Made by a program: the position numbers and the translations under genes | The notes under the pieces: generated by a model | The model's database searches: none | Told to the model about the DNA's origin: nothing | Seen by the model: only the letters and a program-made list of their open reading frames with translations | Assembly: GCA_022865305.1 (NCBI GenBank) | Contig: JALHSP010000026.1 | Location: forward strand, 1 to 64,000 | Length of the DNA: 64,000 nucleotides | Direction: 5' to 3' | DNA from: Bacteroidales bacterium | GTDB lineage: Bacteria; Bacteroidota; Bacteroidia; Bacteroidales; VadinHA17 | Part shown: positions 35,324 to 43,681 of the stretch, piece after piece | Layout of the letters: each line of letters opens with the position of its first letter | Numbering within the stretch: the first letter of the stretch is position 1

Positions 35324-35332
35324 GCAAAGGTA
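35324..35332 (-). promoter_or_regulatory. Bacteroidota -7 box for the rbfA operon
   Basis: The minus strand reads TACCTTTGC, an exact consensus, 21 nt before the GTG start of rbfA. It decides the rbfA start, since the longer frame would begin upstream of it. Confidence 0.65.
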
Positions 35333-35465
35333 CGATTTTCCGGTGAATGTACGGGCTTCATTTTTCAATTCTCATGCTTCGTTTTTGTAACCAAATAGTT
35401 CCTAAATTTTTTTTATGTAAACCGGCTGGTTAAACCTGTCAGGATTAGATCTATTAATAAATGTA

Positions 35466-35501
35466 ATCAACGTATTAAAAGACGTTTTTTAATACGTTGA
35501 T
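35466..35501. repeat. perfect 15-bp palindrome between rbfA and trpS
   Basis: ATCAACGTATTAAAA (35466-35480) and its exact reverse complement (35487-35501) enclose GACGTT; TGTA/TACA outside extends it by four pairs with a 2-nt bulge. It lies upstream of both divergent promoters (33 bp before the trpS -33 box, about 130 bp from rbfA's), so it is not a terminator of either gene. It could be an operator or a remnant of a mobile element. Confidence 0.75.
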
Positions 35502-35533
35502 ATTACACAAAATGTAATTTTCTTTTCAATTTG

Positions 35534-35565
35534 TTTGCTCAACAGGTTGTATTCTAATAGATTTG
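35534..35565 (+). promoter_or_regulatory. promoter of trpS
   Basis: TTTG (35534-35537), a 20-nt spacer and TAGATTTG (35558-35565) make a textbook Bacteroidota promoter. Its position places the in-frame upstream ATG at 35535 inside the promoter and supports the ATG at 35589. Confidence 0.75.
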
Positions 35566-35588
35566 CATTGAATTTTAACAGACAGGAT

Positions 35589-36578
35589 ATGGAGACGGTA
35601 GTCAGCGGTATAAGATCAACAGGGAATCTGCATCTTGGCAATTATTTTGGTGCAATCAGGAATTTCCTGAAAATGCAGAAAGAGAATAATTGTTTTTTCT
35701 TTATTGCTGATTATCATTCTCTTACTACTCATCCCAAACCTGATGATCTTCATGGTAATATTAAACAGGTTCTTGCGGAATATCTGGCATGTGGCATTGA
35801 TCCGGAAATTGCTACGGTTTTTATACAGAGCGATGTCCCGGAAGTCATAGAATTATACCTGTTGCTTAATATGAATGCCTATGTTGGCGAGCTGGAAAGA
35901 ACAACATCCTTCAAGGAAAAGATCAGAAAACAGCCTGATAATATAAATGCAGGATTACTGACCTATCCTGTTTTGATGGCGGCAGATATAATTATTCACA
36001 AGGCCAATAAAGTTCCTGTCGGAAAAGATCAGGAACAGCATCTTGAGATGACCCGGAGATTTGCCAGACGGTTTAATATGATGTATGAAGTCAATTATTT
36101 CCCGGAACCTGATGCATATAATTTTGGAAAGCAGCTGATTAAAATTCCGGGTCTTGACGGAACGGGCAAAATGGGCAAGAGTGAAGGTAATGGGATCTTC
36201 CTGGCAGATACCCCTCAGGAGATCAGGAAGAAGGTTATGAGAGCTGTTACTGATGCTGGTCCGACAACTCCCGGCGAGAAACCATCTGAACCAGTTAAAA
36301 ACCTTTTTACAATAATGAATGTTGTTTCAGATCCGTCCACTGTTAAATATTTCACAGAAAAACATGCTTCATGTGAGATCCGTTATGGTGATATGAAGAA
36401 ACAGCTGGCAGAAGATATTATCAAATTTACAGATCCGATAAGAGCCAGAATCAATGAAATACTCTCAGATAGAAAATATCTTGCCAGGGTAGTAACAAAA
36501 GGAGCGGAAAAAGCAAGAGAAAGCGCTTCAAAAACTATCAGGGATGTACGGGAAATAATCGGATACAAACCGTTCTGA
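35589..36578 (+). CDS. trpS: tryptophanyl-tRNA synthetase
   Basis: A 329-residue class I synthetase. The N-terminus METVVSGIRSTGNLHLGNYFG carries the HIGH-type motif (here HLGN), VLMAADIIIHKANKVPVGKDQEQHLE is the adenylate/Trp pocket region, and the KMSKS loop is DGTGKMGKSEGN. The C-terminal helical domain ends at KPF. The ATG at 35589 is chosen because the promoter overlaps the longer alternative. No Trp-rich leader peptide is visible. A weak hairpin (36591-36611) lies after the gene. Confidence 0.96.
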   Translation: METVVSGIRSTGNLHLGNYFGAIRNFLKMQKENNCFFFIADYHSLTTHPKPDDLHGNIKQVLAEYLACGIDPEIATVFIQSDVPEVIELYLLLNMNAYVGELERTTSFKEKIRKQPDNINAGLLTYPVLMAADIIIHKANKVPVGKDQEQHLEMTRRFARRFNMMYEVNYFPEPDAYNFGKQLIKIPGLDGTGKMGKSEGNGIFLADTPQEIRKKVMRAVTDAGPTTPGEKPSEPVKNLFTIMNVVSDPSTVKYFTEKHASCEIRYGDMKKQLAEDIIKFTDPIRARINEILSDRKYLARVVTKGAEKARESASKTIRDVREIIGYKPF

Positions 36579-36590
36579 TATTAAAATAAA

Positions 36591-36611
36591 AGCCAGGCTT
36601 TTGACCTGGCT
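36591..36611 (+). terminator. possible terminator after trpS
   Basis: AGCCAGG (36591-36597), a 7-nt loop and CCTGGCT (36605-36611) make a perfect 7-bp stem 13 nt after the trpS stop. No T-tract follows, so it may instead be an mRNA 3'-end structure. Confidence 0.4.
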
Positions 36612-36804
36612 GCCCTTGGAAGATCAGGGATATGATGGAGATTGCCTGTGTTACAAACAAAGGATCAAAATGTGTGCCAAAAATTCTCCTGGGGCCAATT
36701 ATTATCTCTTTCAAAAACAAAAAATATTCCTGAAATAAAGCTGTTTAAACTTAATATTCTGTAAATTTAATAACCTGTAAGTGACAGCATTAATTATTAC
36801 AAAT

Positions 36805-38391
36805 ATGAAGAAGAAAGGATCAGAAACCTGTATCAGTTATCCAGGTAAAAATGTAACAAATGTTACAAGAAGGAATTTTATAACTTCATGTTCAGCTTGT
36901 GCCGCATGTCTTGCATTGAAGCCAATGTCTTTCATAAATCCTTCTGCTTCTCCCGGTAATAACGGAGAAAAGATGAGAATACGCATTATTTATTCACTGC
37001 ATGGAGCTGTTCAGTCGCAACCCGACTGGCCTAATGTCGGATTTGATTTCAATCCTGCAATGGCGAATATCAACACTACACTCAAAAATCATTTTCAGGA
37101 TATTGAATTTATTCCTGTACTCGCGACCGGACCAGAAGATGCTGAAAAGATAATCGTGCAGGATGTTCAGGAAAATATAGATGGTTATCTCGTTTACCAG
37201 ATGAATTGCTGGAACAGGGTAATCCAGACTATTGCTAAAACAGGAAAACCTGTACTTTATGCAGATTTCCAATATGGAGGAAGCGGGGGATTTCTTGTAT
37301 ATGCATCATCATTTCTGAACAGTAAAACAAGTAATGTGGGTTTTGTTGCATCATCACGTATGGAAGACCTTATTGCTGCTGTAAGCTGCTTTGAAATTGT
37401 AAAAAACGGAGGAACCGATGCCGGTTTCCTTAAAGCAACAGAAAAAGCACGTTTTGATTCAACTCCGGCAGCCGGACATTATTCAATGCGTCCGAATAAC
37501 ATTAAATCATTATCTCCCCGGGAGTGTATCCGGCGATTAGGTAACTCAAAAATAATTGCGGTAAGGGATCAGAATGCAAGGATTGCTGATCCGGTCATGG
37601 GAATCCCGGTGGAATACATCCCGTTTTCGGAAGTCAATGATGCATGGAGCAAAGCCGATAAGGAAGAAGCAGGTAAGATAGCCGGAAGATGGCAGAAATC
37701 AGCAAGGGAAGTAATTGATGTATCTTATGAAACGTTGCTGACATCTGCTGCTATGTATCTGGGGATGAAATCAGTCCTTAAAAATCATGGAGCTGATGCG
37801 ATAACAATAAACTGCCTCGGAGGATACTATGGAGAACATATTCATGCATATCCCTGTCTGGGATTTCATGAGCTATGCAACGAAGGGTTGGTGGGCGCCT
37901 GTGAATGTGACGTTAATTCTACTGCAACAATGCTTGCATTTTCTAAAATGACAGGAGGTCGGCCAGGATTCATTTCCGATCCTGTTATCGATACCTCGAA
38001 ACGTCAGATAATCTATGCTCACTGTGTTGCTCCTAACAAGGTCTTCGGACCTGACGGAAAAACAAATCCATTCAGGATAATGACTCATTCCGAGGACAGG
38101 AACGGGGCTTCGGTTCAGTCCATTCTCCCCGCCAGGTATATGACCACAACTCTTGAAATAAATAGTGATCTGAAAGAGATTTTATTTCACCAGGCTGTAT
38201 CAACTGGAAATGATCCTGATGACAGGGCCTGCAGGACTAAATTATGTGCTGAACCAATAGGTGATATTGAGAAGCTATTTACAATGTGGGAAAAGTGGGG
38301 CTGGCACAGGGTAACTTTCTATGGAGACCTGAAAGAACCGGTATACTCCCTGGCTGATGCAATTGGCTGGAAAGTTATTGAGGAGGCCTAG
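36805..38391 (+). CDS. Tat-exported sugar isomerase-like (L-fucose isomerase-like) protein
   Basis: A 528-residue protein from the ATG at 36805 (a GTG at 36781 is the alternative). It begins with a twin-arginine signal: NVTRRNFITSCSACAACLAL, with RR then a hydrophobic/Cys-rich stretch. The mature part has the two-domain layout of the L-fucose/L-arabinose isomerase fold: ILATGPEDAEK-type Rossmann half, then TINCLGGYYG, CLGFHELCNEGLVGACECDVNS and PVIDTSKRQIIYAHCVAPNKVFG. Periplasmic proteins of this family are often found in carbohydrate-degrading Bacteroidota; the substrate is not known. It is monocistronic, between trpS and a convergent TonB receptor. Confidence 0.8.
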   Translation: MKKKGSETCISYPGKNVTNVTRRNFITSCSACAACLALKPMSFINPSASPGNNGEKMRIRIIYSLHGAVQSQPDWPNVGFDFNPAMANINTTLKNHFQDIEFIPVLATGPEDAEKIIVQDVQENIDGYLVYQMNCWNRVIQTIAKTGKPVLYADFQYGGSGGFLVYASSFLNSKTSNVGFVASSRMEDLIAAVSCFEIVKNGGTDAGFLKATEKARFDSTPAAGHYSMRPNNIKSLSPRECIRRLGNSKIIAVRDQNARIADPVMGIPVEYIPFSEVNDAWSKADKEEAGKIAGRWQKSAREVIDVSYETLLTSAAMYLGMKSVLKNHGADAITINCLGGYYGEHIHAYPCLGFHELCNEGLVGACECDVNSTATMLAFSKMTGGRPGFISDPVIDTSKRQIIYAHCVAPNKVFGPDGKTNPFRIMTHSEDRNGASVQSILPARYMTTTLEINSDLKEILFHQAVSTGNDPDDRACRTKLCAEPIGDIEKLFTMWEKWGWHRVTFYGDLKEPVYSLADAIGWKVIEEA

Positions 38392-38407
38392 GAATCAGCC
38401 ATACTTT

Positions 38408-40816
38408 TTATAATGCCAGTCTTAAAGAAGCAATGAAGTTACGTCCGGGCGACACTATTCCTGAAGAATAAGGACGATATCTTATATCAAAAATATTTTC
38501 AATTCCTGCATTCACAGAAATCCTGTTCAGGATTTCATATGATAGCTTGAGGTTAAGAGTGAACCAGCCGGGAGACCACGGATTTCCGTTTTTATCCGTA
38601 GCATACATATATGGTTTTTCAATCTCAGAAGGTGCCATTTTCCCGAATTTTTTTGATCCGTTATAATTTGAATAAAAATCTGCTTTAAGCTTTGGCAATT
38701 CAAAAATGAGGTGTGTTGAACCAAAAAGAGGAGCAGAATGCCGTAAGGGGATGCCAGACTCTTCTTTTCCCTCAGTTATATTCAGCGCAGATTTAAGTGA
38801 AAGAAGATCAGTAATATTTACCTGGAGATTAAAATGAAAACCATAAACCCGGGCAGATCCGGCATTTGTAACAGCTTCGACTTTGCTTAGTTCCCCCTTG
38901 TACATAATGGAGTTCAGACCATCGAAAACGAAATCATGACGGATCATTGCATTGGTCAGCCAGGTATGATAAGCATAAAACTCTGCATGAATTATTTCTC
39001 CGAAATCTTTTATAAGACCAAGATCAATATTGTAAGCATATTCAGGCTTCAGGTCTGGATTTGGGACGACCACCACTCCGGGAGCTGAATCAAAAACTTT
39101 TCCGGCATCATCAAGATTCGGAGCCCTGAAACCTGTTGAACTGTTAAAACTGATGTGCAGCTTTTCATTCAATCTGAAAACAGCACCAAGAGCACCTGTT
39201 AATGCTCCGTTTGATATCGAAATTTCAGTAAACGGGAATTCATAATAAGAATTATCCGCAATTGTTGAGTAAAGGCTTACATAGTTATACCGGATTCCCG
39301 TATTCAGGGAAATCTTTTTGGAAATATTGTTTTTGTAACCAGCGTACGTTGAAAAACTGTTATACTTGTTTTTCCCGTTCGGGTACCTCGATCCTGCAGG
39401 TGTGATATCATTAGTCAGGATATTACGTGTCTGTGCAACTGATTGAATATCATTATTGACATATTCAAATCCATAATAGATCAGCTCCTTGTTATTATCA
39501 AAATTTTTGTCAAAATCGAGGTTCAGAGAAAGAATTCCCACATTCTCCTTTTGTTCGTTTACGGATGGATTATCAAAACTTCTGTCGTGCCGGCTCTCTT
39601 TATAGCTTTGCCGGGCAACTATCAATTTCATTTCATCAAACAGTATGTTCTCTTTATTTAGAGTCATCTGTAAATTATTCATCATCCATACCTGCGGGCC
39701 ATAATACCATTCAGCATATCTTAATTTACCGGCTTTATACTGGATAAGCCTGTCATATCGCGGCACATCTGATAACCGGGAATAATGGTTTGCGATGACC
39801 AGATCGATGCTCTCGGATATTTTAAACCTGAGCTTGTTCATTGTATTAAGCTGGTTATAACCTGAATAGATCTGAATCCTTGGATCAGGATTAACTACTA
39901 TTGAATCTTTCCCTCCGATTCTGCTGACATACTCCGGACGCAGATATCCGGTATTTTTATGTGAGCCCATTTTAAGATCATCAAACTCCGACCTGCTGAT
40001 GCTTGAAAGAAAAGCTATTCTTTTAGTACCCGCATTGAAGTCAAAATGAAAAGTTTTTTCCTTATCAGCAGAGGAAAACCGGGTCAGGGCATCAACTTTG
40101 AAGTAAGGCTTTCCCCCGTTTGAAAGCAATGCTTTTTTTGTATGAAAATCCATTACACCTCCGATAGCATCACTACCATAAACAGATGCTCCCGGCCCGA
40201 AAATAACCTCGGTCGATTCCAGAGATAAAGGATCAAGAGAGATTACATTCTGTATATTTCCCTCTCTGTAAATAGCGTTATTCATCCTGACTCCGTCAAC
40301 TACAATCAGAATACGGTTTGTTGAAAATCCTCTTATCATCGGACTCCCTCCGCCGAGCTGGCTCTTTTGAATATAAACCTCATCCGAGACACCAATAAGA
40401 TCAGCTGCTGTCTGTGGATTCTGAAGCTCGACAGATGGTTTAAGGATTGTTACAATTTTATTAGGAACTTCGTTTTTATTTTGTTCCCACCGGTTTGCAG
40501 ATATTACAAATTCCTCGATGGCAAAAATCTTCTTTGTAAGTCTGATCTTAAATCCGGCATCTTTTATTTCATTATATGTGAGGCATAACCTTTCATAAGT
40601 GAAATGTTGAAAACAGATAATCTCTTCATTCACAAAACCGGAAATATCTGCTTTTCCGGATCGGTTTGAATAAATGTATTTTGTATTTGATTCATTCAGC
40701 ACCACCACGTCCGGGATGGGCTTAAGATCCTCATTATCAACGATCGTAAGAACCTGAGCAAAACTGTTCAGCGTTGCAGTCAGGAATATTATCAGTGCAG
40801 TTACCGAAAACCTCAT
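38408..40816 (-). CDS. TonB-dependent outer-membrane receptor
   Basis: An 802-residue receptor. Signal peptide 1-20 (TATLNSFAQ), a short carboxypeptidase-like N-terminal domain (~20-95, DLKPIPDVVVLNES), plug domain with QKSQLGGGSPMIRGFSTNR and ILIVVDGVRMNNAIYREGNI (about 150-185), then a ~20-strand barrel ending in FIASLRLAL. The plug wording (PMIRGFSTNRILIVVDGVRMNNAI) is like hemoglobin/heme receptors such as HmuR, but the ligand is not proven. No SusD, TonB or regulator is adjacent, so it is not a polysaccharide locus. It is monocistronic. Confidence 0.88.
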   Translation of the reverse strand: MRFSVTALIIFLTATLNSFAQVLTIVDNEDLKPIPDVVVLNESNTKYIYSNRSGKADISGFVNEEIICFQHFTYERLCLTYNEIKDAGFKIRLTKKIFAIEEFVISANRWEQNKNEVPNKIVTILKPSVELQNPQTAADLIGVSDEVYIQKSQLGGGSPMIRGFSTNRILIVVDGVRMNNAIYREGNIQNVISLDPLSLESTEVIFGPGASVYGSDAIGGVMDFHTKKALLSNGGKPYFKVDALTRFSSADKEKTFHFDFNAGTKRIAFLSSISRSEFDDLKMGSHKNTGYLRPEYVSRIGGKDSIVVNPDPRIQIYSGYNQLNTMNKLRFKISESIDLVIANHYSRLSDVPRYDRLIQYKAGKLRYAEWYYGPQVWMMNNLQMTLNKENILFDEMKLIVARQSYKESRHDRSFDNPSVNEQKENVGILSLNLDFDKNFDNNKELIYYGFEYVNNDIQSVAQTRNILTNDITPAGSRYPNGKNKYNSFSTYAGYKNNISKKISLNTGIRYNYVSLYSTIADNSYYEFPFTEISISNGALTGALGAVFRLNEKLHISFNSSTGFRAPNLDDAGKVFDSAPGVVVVPNPDLKPEYAYNIDLGLIKDFGEIIHAEFYAYHTWLTNAMIRHDFVFDGLNSIMYKGELSKVEAVTNAGSARVYGFHFNLQVNITDLLSLKSALNITEGKEESGIPLRHSAPLFGSTHLIFELPKLKADFYSNYNGSKKFGKMAPSEIEKPYMYATDKNGNPWSPGWFTLNLKLSYEILNRISVNAGIENIFDIRYRPYSSGIVSPGRNFIASLRLAL

Positions 40817-40948
40817 TTGAAATCTTCCCTAATAATCCATAAAAATAATAAAAAGATTTGCCTGAGGTTTGTTTAACTGGCTGTTATTAAAAAAGTAATA
40901 AAGTTCATTCATTAATCGTTTGAATCACAGTGATTATCTTTTATTTGT

Positions 40949-40956
40949 TAATTTTG
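40949..40956 (+). promoter_or_regulatory. Bacteroidota -7 box for the 41-47 kb envelope operon
   Basis: TAATTTTG (exact TAnnTTTG) lies 28 nt before the GTG start at 40985. No good -33 is visible. Confidence 0.45.
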
Positions 40957-40984
40957 GAACATATCAACGATCAATGATCTGACA

Positions 40985-43669
40985 GTGGGAAAACGAATCG
41001 CTATCATATCAGTTATTCTGTTAATCTCAGGTCTGGCAATATTGGGATATTTTCTTCAGCAAGGCAGGAAAACTTTATTTACGGACCCTTACAAAGCCAT
41101 TTCCCCCGATGCATCCATAATAATTGAAACTATTGATCTTCAGAGTTTCTTTAATTCGTTAACAACAGGGAAAGGATTATTTGGAGAAGTCTCAAAAGTA
41201 AAAGAGTTTGAAGTTTTTAGCAGTAAGATTAAGTATCTGGCTGATCAGCTGAACAAAGCCGCATTTAAAAAGATAATGAATGGTAGCTCATCTGTTATAT
41301 CTTTTCATTTTTCTCAAACAGGCAAGCTACAACCCCTGCTTGCAACAGCTGTTTCATCGGAAATAAGATTGAGACAGCTAAAGGAGATCCTCGGGATTTC
41401 AGGTATTAAAGGAATATATGAAAAAAGTATTCTGGAGAACAGGATCCTTGAACTTCCGTTTATTCTAAACAACCAGAAAGATACCACCTTCATTTCAGTT
41501 GTTTCAGGATTACTGATTTGCAGCACTTCAGGAGAAATTATGAAGAAGGCAATAATGCAAACAAACCTGGAAAACGACGTAAGGGATTTGCCTGGTTTTT
41601 CAAGAATATTACTGGCTTCCGGGAAAAATGAGGATAAGATCTTTGTGGTTTTTCCCAATCTGACCGGGATTCTAAAAACTGTTCTCAGAAAAGATCTTTC
41701 AGGAATGGCAGAAAAGATCAGCAGGCTTGCCGGAAGTGCCGGCGGAGATATTTATCTGAGTGATGAAGGTCTTATTTTGAGCGGTTATACTGAGAGTCTT
41801 GATTCATCAGAATTTCTATATAAATACAAATTCAGCACACCGGGTCTGCTTCAAACCTATAAAGTGCTCCCGTCATCTACGGTGATCTTTGAATCAATTG
41901 TTGTACAATCCGTAAAACCGGAGAAAACAGCATTAAGGAATATTTCGCCGGAAGCTGCCGCTCTCGCTTTAAAGATTTGTGAATATACCGGAGAAGAGAT
42001 AACAAAAGCCTTTATCGACCTTAAAGGCAGACCTGTTGCAGAAAATGGTCTTATTATCTATGAATTGAAAAACCGTGTTTTTGCAGAAAATGTTTTTCTT
42101 GACGAATTCAGCAAAGCAGATAAAACGGTTAATATTTTCTTTTTTCAACCCGACGATCAGATAAAAATCCCGATTTATCTTACTCCATTTAAAGGGCTTA
42201 TTTCGGCTATACTCCCGGGATTTGCGCCAGACTTTGATGATTCATATTTCGCTTTTTATGATAATTTCCTGATAACAGGTAATTCTTATAGCACTATCTC
42301 AAAATTTTTATACGATAATCTTCTTAACAAAACACTTGCAAATGACCTTGCTTTTCGCGATTTTGAAAGTACCCTGCCCAGTATCTCAAGCTATTTCTTC
42401 TATTGCGTTCCATCTCGCATAACAGAATACCTTGCCGGGTATTTAAATGAGAATATCATCAAAAGCCTGAGGTTAAATAAAAACTCGCTGAATAAAATCC
42501 AGGCTGTCGGTTATCAGTTTACTGCCAGTAACAGAATGATATACAATAGTTTGTCAATAAGATTTAAAGAAGAAATCAGGGAAGAATCAACAACTGAATG
42601 GGAAACTTTACTCGACACAACTGCTGCAATAAAACCTTTCTTTTTTACTAATCATATTACAGGAGCAAAGGAAATTTTTATCCAGGACATGCGGAATAAT
42701 GTATACCTGATTAATGCCGCAGGTCGGGTCCTCTGGAAAGTGCCTTTGAAAGAAAGGATCAATGGTACAATTTATATGATAGATTATTTCAGGAACGGGA
42801 AATATCAGTTGCTGTTTTCCGGCATAAACAGTATTCATATGTTAGACAGAAACGGTAACTATGTTGAAAGATATCCTGTAAAACTAAGATCTCCTGCGAC
42901 AAATTCGATGGTTCTCTTTGACTATGACAATAACCGGATTTACAGGCTGCTCATTGCAGGTGAAGATAAATTGATCTACTCTTATGACAAGAGCGGAAAT
43001 ACGGTAAAAGGATGGAAGCCATTCAGGACTGCCGGTACTGTAAGAGCAGAGATCTGCTGGTTCAGGGTTTCAGGGAAAGATTACCTTGTGGCTTCGGATG
43101 AGACATCCGTTTATTTTATTGATCGAACCGGGAATAAAAGGATTGACCTGAAAGATCCTGTGACAAAAGCCTGTGGATCGGCAATGAGGTTAAATCCCGG
43201 TTCTGAACCATCAGTAGTATGCACTTCCCCTGACGGAACCATACAACATATCTATTTCGACGGAAGTGTTAAAAAATTCAGTCTTCGAAAATTCTCAACT
43301 GACCACTCGTTCGATATTTTTGACGTAAATGGAGATGGATTCAGTGAATATATTTTTATTGATAAAGGTATATTGTATCTTTATGATCATAACAGATCTG
43401 AACTGTTTACCAGGGAATTTGATTCAGGTAAACTCGGAGGCCCTATTAGTTTTGTTTTTTCAGCATCCGACAGAAAGATCGGGGTTTTTGATATTAATAA
43501 AAAACTTATATACCTGATAGACAAATATGGAAGCACAATGAATGGATTTCCTTTAAAAGGAGCATCCATGTTCTCAATAGGGAAGTTGTCGGAAAAAAGC
43601 GGGTGGCACCTGATTGTCGGGGGTACTGACAATTTCATGTACAATTATAAACTGAATACTGAATATTAA
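40985..43669 (+). CDS. inner-membrane anchored protein with C-terminal beta-propeller-like repeats
   Basis: An 894-residue protein starting at GTG 40985 (no nearby ATG). Residues ~4-24 (IAIISVILLISGLAILGYF) are one membrane anchor. The large middle part (~30-550) has no recognised domain but resembles DUF3352-like Bacteroidota proteins. The last ~310 residues repeat short strand motifs (VYLINAAGRVLWKVPL, LLFSGINSIHMLDRNGNYVE, IYSYDKSGNTVKGWKPF, VYFIDRTGNKR) as in PQQ/WD-type beta-propellers. Probably periplasmic. It is the first gene of a four-gene operon (gap of 12 nt to the next). Role unknown. Confidence 0.78.
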   Translation: MGKRIAIISVILLISGLAILGYFLQQGRKTLFTDPYKAISPDASIIIETIDLQSFFNSLTTGKGLFGEVSKVKEFEVFSSKIKYLADQLNKAAFKKIMNGSSSVISFHFSQTGKLQPLLATAVSSEIRLRQLKEILGISGIKGIYEKSILENRILELPFILNNQKDTTFISVVSGLLICSTSGEIMKKAIMQTNLENDVRDLPGFSRILLASGKNEDKIFVVFPNLTGILKTVLRKDLSGMAEKISRLAGSAGGDIYLSDEGLILSGYTESLDSSEFLYKYKFSTPGLLQTYKVLPSSTVIFESIVVQSVKPEKTALRNISPEAAALALKICEYTGEEITKAFIDLKGRPVAENGLIIYELKNRVFAENVFLDEFSKADKTVNIFFFQPDDQIKIPIYLTPFKGLISAILPGFAPDFDDSYFAFYDNFLITGNSYSTISKFLYDNLLNKTLANDLAFRDFESTLPSISSYFFYCVPSRITEYLAGYLNENIIKSLRLNKNSLNKIQAVGYQFTASNRMIYNSLSIRFKEEIREESTTEWETLLDTTAAIKPFFFTNHITGAKEIFIQDMRNNVYLINAAGRVLWKVPLKERINGTIYMIDYFRNGKYQLLFSGINSIHMLDRNGNYVERYPVKLRSPATNSMVLFDYDNNRIYRLLIAGEDKLIYSYDKSGNTVKGWKPFRTAGTVRAEICWFRVSGKDYLVASDETSVYFIDRTGNKRIDLKDPVTKACGSAMRLNPGSEPSVVCTSPDGTIQHIYFDGSVKKFSLRKFSTDHSFDIFDVNGDGFSEYIFIDKGILYLYDHNRSELFTREFDSGKLGGPISFVFSASDRKIGVFDINKKLIYLIDKYGSTMNGFPLKGASMFSIGKLSEKSGWHLIVGGTDNFMYNYKLNTEY

Positions 43670-43681
43670 TTAAACCGAGAT

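Noticed and set aside
36591-36611. Strong terminator after trpS
   Set aside because: The stem is perfect but lacks a T-tract, so it is reported only as a weak candidate.
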